Position numbers and translations under genes: made by a program
Notes under the pieces: generated by a model
Seen by the model: only the letters and a program-made list of their open reading frames with translations
The model's database searches: none
What the model was told of the DNA's origin: nothing
NCBI GenBank assembly: GCA_030618315.1
Contig: JAUXDO010000042.1
Location: 1-9,576 of the forward strand
Source: Candidatus Peregrinibacteria bacterium
GTDB lineage: Bacteria > Patescibacteriota > Gracilibacteria > UM-FILTER-43-11
Length of the DNA stretch: 9,576 nt
Direction of reading: 5' to 3'
Shown: piece by piece, positions 5,767 to 9,576 of the stretch
Layout of the letters: each line of letters opens with the position of its first letter
Numbering within the stretch: the stretch's first letter is position 1

Positions 5767-6207
5767 CTACTTATCTCTTGCGGTAAGATGTATTAGTTCT
5801 GGCGGTATTTTGCGAACACTTACCGTACTTTCACCTTCTATTATTAATTTCACAAGCCTGTGAAGGCCATCAAGGGTTAACCATTTATCCTTCTTATTTC
5901 TCATAATATCAAGTGGAAAAGAGGTGTTACTATTTTTAATCCTGTCGCGATGATCAGGATATTTATCTAAATTCTGAATAACCTCGCGTGGAGTAATAAT
6001 TATGTCACCTTGTTCGTTTTCCCAAAAAGGGATATTTAATATCCACAATAATTCATCCATAGACATTTCTTCCGTTGGGACATCTAATGCCCATAACTTT
6101 TTATTATCCCTCCAAAAAGGCAAATCAAACGAGTTCTCTTCATGCCGTGGATCAACATAAATTTCTCTGTCTTCTGCCGATGATGGAGGTTCTGACGATT
6201 CAATCAT
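5767..6207 (-). CDS. ParB-like (ParB/Srx fold) domain protein, function unknown
   Basis: A 146-aa soluble protein. The second half resembles the ParB/sulfiredoxin-type nucleotide-binding fold: ITPREVIQNLDKYPDHRDRI (71-90), FPLDIM (97-102), then WLTLDGLHRLVKLIIEGESTV (109-129) and VRKIPPE (131-137). The D-G-x-H-R core (113-117) is the position where ParB-fold proteins bind phosphates. There is no DNA-binding helix-turn-helix or partition locus, so a chromosome-segregation role should not be assumed. The N-terminal 25 residues are acidic and look disordered. The gene is transcribed away from tRNA-Gly, has a near-consensus promoter that predicts a transcript starting at or next to the ATG, and has no leader for a Shine-Dalgarno. 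TAG stop at 5767. Confidence 0.72.
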   Translation of the reverse strand: MIESSEPPSSAEDREIYVDPRHEENSFDLPFWRDNKKLWALDVPTEEMSMDELLWILNIPFWENEQGDIIITPREVIQNLDKYPDHRDRIKNSNTSFPLDIMRNKKDKWLTLDGLHRLVKLIIEGESTVSVRKIPPELIHLTARDK

Positions 6208-6213
6208 ATTTGT

Positions 6214-6241
6214 ATTATACTTTGTATTTTATTTTTGTCAA
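6214..6241 (-). promoter_or_regulatory. Consensus sigma-70 promoter predicting a leaderless mRNA
   Basis: On the minus strand, TTGACA (6241-6236), a 16-bp spacer and TATAAT (6219-6214). Both boxes are perfect matches to consensus. Counting seven bases from the -10 box puts +1 at about 6207, the A of the ParB-like gene's ATG. Confidence 0.82.
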
Positions 6242-6254
6242 TATATTAAATAAT

Positions 6255-6282
6255 TTGCATTTCAGTGTAAATCTGATAATAT
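6255..6282 (+). promoter_or_regulatory. Probable promoter of tRNA-Gly
   Basis: TTGCAT (6255-6260), a 16-bp spacer and TAATAT (6277-6282). The predicted start is near 6289, 17 bases before the mature tRNA 5' end. It is back to back with the ParB-like promoter, so the 98-base gap 6208-6305 is a divergent promoter region. Confidence 0.5.
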
Positions 6283-6305
6283 TTCTCTTGTCCAAAAAAC
6301 ACCTT

Positions 6306-6382
6306 GCGGGTGTAGCTCAGTTGATTAGAGCGCTGCCTTGCCATGGCAGAGGTCGAGGGTTTGAGTCCCTTCACCCGCTCCA
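6306..6382 (+). tRNA. tRNA-Gly (anticodon GCC), CCA encoded
   Basis: A full cloverleaf can be drawn: acceptor GCGGGTG (6306-6312) with CACCCGC (6372-6378); D stem GCTC/GAGC (6315-6318, 6328-6331); anticodon stem CTGCC/GGCAG (6333-6337, 6345-6349) with loop TTGCCAT and anticodon GCC at 6340-6342; variable region 6350-6354; T stem GAGGG/CCCTT (6355-6359, 6367-6371). Discriminator T73 fits tRNA-Gly, and CCA is encoded at 6380-6382. The D loop has A at position 19 and the T loop has T at position 56, in place of the near-universal G19-C56 tertiary pair; the change is compensatory. Confidence 0.97.
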
Positions 6383-6394
6383 GAAAAAGCAACA

Positions 6395-6430
6395 GTTGCA
6401 TTTGCAGCAACAGCAACGGTTTCTTTTTTT
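6395..6430 (+). terminator. Weak terminator candidate after tRNA-Gly
   Basis: GTTGC (6395-6399) pairs with GCAAC (6407-6411) around a 7-base loop, and a T-rich run (6420-6430) follows after about eight bases. The same stem read on the minus strand is followed by T5 (complement of 6384-6388), so it could serve the convergent RNHCP gene too. The stem is only 5 bp and the T run is not adjacent. Confidence 0.3.
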
Positions 6431-6752
6431 ATTGCGGAACTCTGGAAAGCTCACATACTAAATCATAATTATCATCCGGAGCGATACGGTTAAAAGATTT
6501 GTGACCGCATTTTTGGCAGATATGGACTATTCGTGTCCCCTTTTTTTTGTTTACCTCTATGCCAATCGGGACCATTAACCCAAGACAATCATTTGCTCTG
6601 TCACCAGGTACTTCTAAATCAACATGCAGACTAAATAAGCAAAACGGACAGTGGTTACGACAGCTCCCACCGGTATGTTTACCGACTTTCTTTTTGCACG
6701 CTTTGCACGTGAAGCCTTTGTTTTCCTGAATCATGTTTTTACGAATGTGCAT
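6429..6752 (-). CDS. RNHCP domain-containing zinc-ribbon-like protein
   Basis: A 107-aa protein carrying the RNHCP signature after which this small family of unknown function is named: GGSCRNHCPFC at 28-38. Cysteines come in pairs typical of zinc ribbons: C16-x2-C19, C35-x2-C38 and C79-x2-C82, plus C31, H34 and H77. Other family words are VPGDRANDCLGLMVPIGIEV (48-67) and a late RIAPDDN (89-95). The biochemical role is not known; the metal-ribbon architecture suggests nucleic-acid or protein binding. The start could be Met1 (6752) or Met7 (6734); family members usually begin only a few residues before the first Cys pair, which favours Met7 slightly. Neither has a Shine-Dalgarno. It is downstream of ychF in the same direction but separated by 203 bases of repeats, so it is probably a separate transcript. 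Confidence 0.9.
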   Translation of the reverse strand: MHIRKNMIQENKGFTCKACKKKVGKHTGGSCRNHCPFCLFSLHVDLEVPGDRANDCLGLMVPIGIEVNKKKGTRIVHICQKCGHKSFNRIAPDDNYDLVCELSRVPQ

Positions 6753-6764
6753 TCTTATTACTTT

Positions 6765-6952
6765 ATTACAAAATTTAAAATTACAAAGGCATTCTATTAC
6801 AAAATTACAAAATTGAAAATTATTTTATATGATAATCGGTAAATATCAAATTAAATCTTACTTCCGAATGCGACAATTATTATTATCGCCTTCAGTGGGT
6901 TGATTTAATTGCGATAAAAACCAATCACAAATTTATCTTGTAATCTTGTAAT
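6765..6952. repeat. Octamer-type repeats in the ychF-RNHCP gap
   Basis: Four copies of ATTACAA lie near the RNHCP start (6765, 6780, 6796, 6804), spaced by 15, 16 and 8 bases, and two inverted copies TTGTAAT (6938, 6946), 8 bases apart, abut the ychF stop. This is the same arrangement as the plus-strand heptamer arrays, but with an 8-bp period and arms far apart. The 130-base middle (6811-6937) has no gene; it holds only a weak minus-strand promoter candidate. Confidence 0.6.
6822..6849 (-). promoter_or_regulatory. Possible promoter of the RNHCP gene
   Basis: Minus strand: TTGATA (6849-6844), 16-bp spacer, TAAAAT (6827-6822), giving a leader of about 60-80 bases through the ATTACAA repeats. 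The surroundings are very AT-rich, so a chance match is possible. Confidence 0.28.
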
Positions 6953-6955
6953 AAG

Positions 6956-8050
6956 TTACACGTTGAACTTGAAGTGCATCACATCCCCATCCTGCACCAC
7001 ATATTCCTTACCTTCCATTCTCATTTTGCCAGCGTCCTTCGCCTGCAATTCACCACCTAAATCTACGTAATCTTGATATGCGATTGTTTCTGCTTTTATA
7101 AATCCTCTTTCAAAATCAGTGTGAATTACACCTGCTGCTTTTGGTGCAGTATCACCTATTTTCATAGTCCATGCACGAGTTTCTTTTGGTCCGGCTGTAA
7201 AGTATGTCTGCAAACCAAGCAAGCGATATGCGGACTTTATTACGGCATTAAGACCGCTTTCTTTTAGTCCCAATTCAGCTAAATATTCCTGAGCCTCCTT
7301 ATTGGAAAACTCCACTAAATCTTCTTCAACTTTCGCGGAGATTGGTAATATTTCTTCATGCTCACCCAAATTCATATCTTTTTTGACTTTTTCAGCATCA
7401 AAATCAGCTAATTGATTCTCTTTTATGTTTGCGATGTATAGAAAAGGCTTATTTGTTAATAAATGGAGAGTTTTTACATATTCAATATCGTCATCGGAAA
7501 AATCCATATTGATTACCAGCTTTTCTGATTCCAATGTTTCTTTGATTTTTTGCAAGATGGATACCTGCCGAATGGCGTCTTTATCTCCGCTTTTTGTCTT
7601 CTTTTCCGTTTCGGACAGGCGTTTTGAAATTGTGTCCAAATCGGCCAAAATCAGTTCAAGATGAATAACATCCATATCTAGTTTTGGGTTTATCCCACCG
7701 TGAACGTGAGTAATATCCGGGTCTTCGAAGAATCGGATTACCTGAGCAATTGCATGACATTCACGAATATTTGCTAGGAATTTATTACCAAGCCCCTCCC
7801 CTTCTGAGGCACCTTTTACAAGGCCTGCGATATCCACAAATTCGACGACTGCCGGAATAGTTTTTTCAGGATTTACCAACTCTGTAAGCTTTGTCAGACG
7901 GGCATCCGGGACCTCTACAATGCCCACATTAGGGTCGATTGTACAGAACGGGTAATTCTCTGCTGAAGCACCTTTTGTACGCGTTAAAGCGTTAAATAAG
8001 GTTGATTTTCCTACATTTGGTAAGCCGACGATACCTATCTTTAATGACAT
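6956..8050 (-). CDS. ychF: Ribosome-associated ATPase YchF (Obg-like ATPase, OLA1 family)
   Basis: Conserved P-loop ATPase of the TRAFAC class that associates with ribosomes and is linked to translation and stress responses. At 364 aa it is the standard length. Motifs: G1 GLPNVGKS (9-16), G3 DIAG (73-76), and N-I-K-E at 208-211 in place of the NKxD that would give guanine specificity, which is why the family prefers ATP. A coiled helical hairpin (about 125-195) interrupts the G domain, and a C-terminal TGS domain (about 281-363) ends in the typical VVQDGDVMHFKFNV. The start MSLKIGIVGLPNVGKS matches the family exactly. There is no Shine-Dalgarno; a weak promoter candidate TTGTAG (8087-8082), 17 bp, TTAAAT (8064-8059) would leave a leader of about two bases. 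The 196-base gap to aroD holds a large inverted repeat. Confidence 0.97.
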   Translation of the reverse strand: MSLKIGIVGLPNVGKSTLFNALTRTKGASAENYPFCTIDPNVGIVEVPDARLTKLTELVNPEKTIPAVVEFVDIAGLVKGASEGEGLGNKFLANIRECHAIAQVIRFFEDPDITHVHGGINPKLDMDVIHLELILADLDTISKRLSETEKKTKSGDKDAIRQVSILQKIKETLESEKLVINMDFSDDDIEYVKTLHLLTNKPFLYIANIKENQLADFDAEKVKKDMNLGEHEEILPISAKVEEDLVEFSNKEAQEYLAELGLKESGLNAVIKSAYRLLGLQTYFTAGPKETRAWTMKIGDTAPKAAGVIHTDFERGFIKAETIAYQDYVDLGGELQAKDAGKMRMEGKEYVVQDGDVMHFKFNV

Positions 8051-8104
8051 TGAGTTTTATTTAAATTGTGAGATTACGATACTACAAACTTGAAAATGAG
8101 AAAA

Positions 8105-8245
8105 GGGATTCCTCGGCTACGTAAACTTCGCTCGGAATGACGATTGCCTATGGGGTAGGAAGGCGGATTTTTCCAAAGAAAAAATCCGCCTTCCTAAAAG
8201 AATGATGTCGTCATTTCGAGCGACCAACGGGAGTCGAGAAATCCC
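8105..8245. repeat. Composite inverted repeat, MITE-like, between aroD and ychF
   Basis: Outer arms 8105-8142 and 8209-8245 are imperfect inverted copies of about 38 bp: the left starts GGGATTCCTCGG and ends CGGAATGACG, the right starts CGTCATTTCG and ends GAGAAATCCC. Between them a perfect 17-bp stem (8156-8172 with 8180-8196, core GGAAGGCGGATTTTT) closes a 7-base loop. The right end stops one base before the aroD stop codon (8247-8249). No open reading frame lies within. Reads as a small non-autonomous palindromic element that may double as a terminator for aroD. Confidence 0.8.
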
Positions 8246-8246
8246 T

Positions 8247-8903
8247 TCATTGCTTAATCAAACTCCACGCCTCCCTCAGCTCCTTCACCGTCAACTGCCC
8301 CGGAGCGGATGATTTGGTTTTGGATATCGGAGCGAACATTATTGTGCCACCAAGTGTTGGTGTAAGGATTCTTGAAAGTGCACCTTTCTTACCCATCGCG
8401 ATAATTATGTGAGGGATTTTTTTGGATTGGAGGTGCTTTGCAAGCGCAATTACCTGAACTGTATCGGCATAAGATTTTGCCATTACTGATATTTTGACGA
8501 TATCCGCTCCCGCCTTTTTCATCTCCTCCGCCTTTTTGAGCATTGATGTGAGTGTCGGAGTTTTTTTGAAATCGTGAAACGAAAATATTATTTTCGAATT
8601 TCTAATATCTAATTTCGAATTTCTAAACGAAAAAGGTACATCTATGTAATCAGCACCATGCCTTAAGGAGTCAGATAAAGTTTCAATTAACTCCTTGTTT
8701 GTACCTTTAAACCTGCCTTTTTCAGCTGGTTTTTTGCATACGCAGATGACTGGAAGTGGCTTATTCTTGAGCAAATCGGCAATATTCAGATCTTTTATAT
8801 GATCGAGCCATATCTCCGCCATATCAGCGTGTTTTTTTGCCAAAATCAGAGCTTTTTTTGCTTCTTTCATGGTTCTGACTTGGATTGGAATGCAGATTTT
8901 CAT
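8247..8903 (-). CDS. aroD: 3-dehydroquinate dehydratase, type I
   Basis: Third step of the shikimate pathway: dehydrates 3-dehydroquinate through a Schiff base in a TIM barrel. At 218 aa it is compact for the family. Key residues: E30 in the substrate strand (ADMAEIWLD), the general acid/base H110 in FSFHDFKKTP, the Schiff-base K137 in GADIVKISVMA, R178 in MGKKGALSR, and the closing APGQL (200-204). Two positions deviate: the usual EGG loop reads EKG (61-63), and the strand normally ending IDxE reads YIDVP (86-90), so the active-site Glu is lost. Directly after it, residues 94-103 (RNSKLDIRNS) are encoded by a five-unit heptamer array occupying the place of a barrel helix. H and K being intact suggests an active enzyme, but this is not certain. 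TGA stop. No other shikimate gene is in view. Confidence 0.88.
   Translation of the reverse strand: MKICIPIQVRTMKEAKKALILAKKHADMAEIWLDHIKDLNIADLLKNKPLPVICVCKKPAEKGRFKGTNKELIETLSDSLRHGADYIDVPFSFRNSKLDIRNSKIIFSFHDFKKTPTLTSMLKKAEEMKKAGADIVKISVMAKSYADTVQVIALAKHLQSKKIPHIIIAMGKKGALSRILTPTLGGTIMFAPISKTKSSAPGQLTVKELREAWSLIKQ
8592..8626 (-). repeat. Five-unit heptamer array inside aroD
   Basis: On the coding strand the units are TTAGAAA (8626-8620), TTCGAAA (8619-8613), TTAGATA (8612-8606), TTAGAAA (8605-8599) and TTCGAAA (8598-8592), 35 bp with no gap. Because 21 bp is three units, the peptide repeats every seven residues (RNSKLDI, RNSK). The array is flanked by a 9-bp direct repeat AAACGAAAA (8577-8585 and 8625-8633), 48 bases apart and therefore in frame. 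Confidence 0.85.
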
Positions 8904-8914
8904 AACAAAAAATT

Positions 8915-9211
8915 ACGAAATAACGATACTACAAATCTGCCAAAACTTGAAATTTGAAATTCGCCTATTATAGAATCCCTATTTAAAACCCCCTGCCTAT
9001 TATAGAACCCCCTACACAATAATCCATTCAACCACCCCCTTGTCAGGGGGAAACAGGATGCTTGTATTTTGGTATTGTAGAATGTTCTTATCCCCAATCA
9101 CCAATATAAGTACCTTAAAAGCCCCCTGATAAGGGGGTTGGGGGTTCTATAATAGGATAAAGGGGTGAAGGGGGTTTTTATATGGGCAAATTTCAAATAT
9201 CGTCATTTCGT
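8915..9211. repeat. Large nested inverted repeat (about 300 bp), MITE-like
   Basis: Several paired segments are nested about one centre. Outer arms 8915-8941 and 9185-9211 match at 22 of 27 positions. GCCTATTATAGAA occurs twice on the left (8963 and 8995) and CCTATTATAGAACCCCC (8996-9012) is perfectly inverted at 9140-9156. The hairpin CCCCCT-TGTC-AGGGGG (9035-9050) is inverted, with one mismatch, as CCCCCT-GATA-AGGGGG (9122-9137). The centre (9051-9121) is unpaired or strongly eroded. No gene lies inside; this explains the gene-free stretch 8904-9221. Confidence 0.82.
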
Positions 9212-9221
9212 TTAATATTCC

Positions 9222-9250
9222 TTGACAATTACGCCTTTTTAGTCTATAAT
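9222..9250 (+). promoter_or_regulatory. Perfect-consensus sigma-70 promoter
   Basis: TTGACA (9222-9227), a 17-bp spacer, TATAAT (9245-9250): exact consensus boxes at optimal spacing. Predicted +1 near 9257. It lies 11 bases past the end of the large inverted repeat and drives the secreted-protein gene at 9463. The strongest-looking promoter in the window. Confidence 0.9.
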
Positions 9251-9256
9251 CCTCAC

Positions 9257-9462
9257 CAAGCTTTATGCTCGGGACGTCCCGATTTCGGGCGTTTATGTTC
9301 TTGTACAGCTAAGGGATTATAAATTCTCAATAGAGCCTGTTCCAAATTCTTTAATTGCATTCGGTGACGGGTGCTTTGTGAATATATATTTTTACGTATC
9401 AAAAAATTTTCCTGCCAATGGTGGGATTTTCGCTTCGAAAGAAGCAGCAAAGGAAAAGAAAA
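9257..9462 (+). promoter_or_regulatory. Long structured 5' leader of the secreted-protein gene (possible cis-regulatory RNA)
   Basis: About 206 bases lie between the predicted transcript start and the ATG, far longer than any other leader here. At 9270-9289 three segments CGGG, CCCG and CGGG, each separated by four bases, allow two mutually exclusive hairpins that share the middle strand; the DNA there includes the 14-bp palindrome TCGGGACGTCCCGA (9269-9282). A short frame, ATG 9265 to TAA 9312 (15 residues, MLGTSRFRAFMFLYS), runs across these hairpins. Near the end, GCTTC-GAAA-GAAGC (9432-9445) is a perfect GNRA hairpin six bases before the AGGA at 9451-9454. I do not recognise a known riboswitch family. 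Confidence 0.5.
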
Positions 9463-9576
9463 ATGTACAATCTGTCAAAAAAAATGTGTGGACTGATGGT
9501 TATTGCACTCATTATGGCATTCGCCATGCCGACGCTTGCTGCCAAACATAAGGCTAGCAAAAGGGCTAAAAAAATA
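9463..9576 (+). CDS. Secreted protein of unknown function, N-terminus only (3' end outside window)
   Basis: The visible 38 residues are a classic Sec signal peptide: a basic n-region (MYNLSKK), a hydrophobic core (about 9-23, CGLMVIALIMAFAMP) and a signal-peptidase I site around TLA-A (24-28), followed by a very basic Lys/Ala-rich mature start (AKHKASKRAKKI). The early Cys is not in a lipobox, so this is not a lipoprotein. The ATG at 9463 is preceded by AGGA (9451-9454) at good spacing, the only clear Shine-Dalgarno in the window. Together with the consensus promoter this points to an abundantly made exported protein. Nothing of the mature domain is visible, so no function is proposed. Confidence 0.75.
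   Translation, partial: MYNLSKKMCGLMVIALIMAFAMPTLAAKHKASKRAKKI

Noticed and set aside
5767..6207. Chromosome-partition parB
   Set aside because: No helix-turn-helix domain, no parA neighbour, and too short; only the nucleotide-binding-like core is shared.
6075..6461. Plus-strand open frame of 128 codons spanning tRNA-Gly
   Set aside because: It runs antisense through the ParB-like gene and then through the tRNA; composition is that of a chance frame.
8105..8245. Insertion sequence with transposase
   Set aside because: Only inverted repeats and no coding frame; also true of 8915-9211. At most non-autonomous elements.
8900..9097. Minus-strand open frame of 65 codons upstream of aroD
   Set aside because: It lies wholly within the large inverted repeat, and its codons follow the repeat words; no protein-like composition or start signal.
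9253..9450. Minus-strand open frame of 65 codons opposite the leader
   Set aside because: Antisense to the promoter-proximal leader, no promoter or ribosome site, no recognisable domain.
9257..9462. Known riboswitch classes (c-di-AMP, c-di-GMP, purine, glycine, SAM)
   Set aside because: I looked for their conserved core words by eye and found none; the leader is left as unclassified.
1..9576. Alternative genetic code with UGA as Gly or Trp
   Set aside because: aroD ends at TGA at the right length, and no gene needs an in-frame TGA to be complete.

Overview
The window is an AT-rich bacterial chromosome segment. It is mostly housekeeping genes: ftsH (3' end), an Hsp20 chaperone, galU, a TPR protein, a RibL-like nucleotidyltransferase, ftsX, recO, a small membrane protein, a ParB-like protein, tRNA-Gly(GCC), an RNHCP zinc protein, ychF, a type I aroD and the start of a secreted protein. 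Almost no start codon has a Shine-Dalgarno sequence, proteins are short, and junctions are full of short-period palindromic repeats. Together with the RNHCP, ParB-like 'LDGLHR' and RibL-like proteins this suggests a Patescibacteria (CPR) genome. That is an inference from gene content and style, not a proven placement. The code is standard (TAA, TAG and TGA all serve as stops).

Layout. 1-5743 is all on the plus strand: ftsH, hsp20, galU, TPR, ribL-like, ftsX, recO, small membrane protein. 5767-6207 is a minus-strand ParB-like gene whose near-perfect promoter is divergent from that of tRNA-Gly (6306-6382). 6429-8903 is on the minus strand: aroD, ychF, RNHCP. 8915-9211 is a large nested inverted repeat. 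At 9222 a textbook sigma-70 promoter starts a roughly 206-nt leader in front of a signal-peptide protein that runs off the window.

Functional themes are proteostasis (FtsH, Hsp20), envelope work (GalU for UDP-glucose, FtsX for division), DNA repair (RecO), the shikimate pathway (AroD) and translation-linked ATPase activity (YchF). They look like independent housekeeping units rather than one pathway.

The most unusual thing is between, and in one case inside, the genes. Five consecutive junctions from 2.2 to 5.5 kb each hold a different array of degenerate 7-bp units, four of them folding into hairpins. In three genes the stop codon is supplied by the array. A five-unit array of the same type lies in frame inside aroD, and only its two in-frame units lack the TAG that would stop translation. 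Longer, eroded inverted repeats lie at 796-893, 8105-8245 and 8915-9211.
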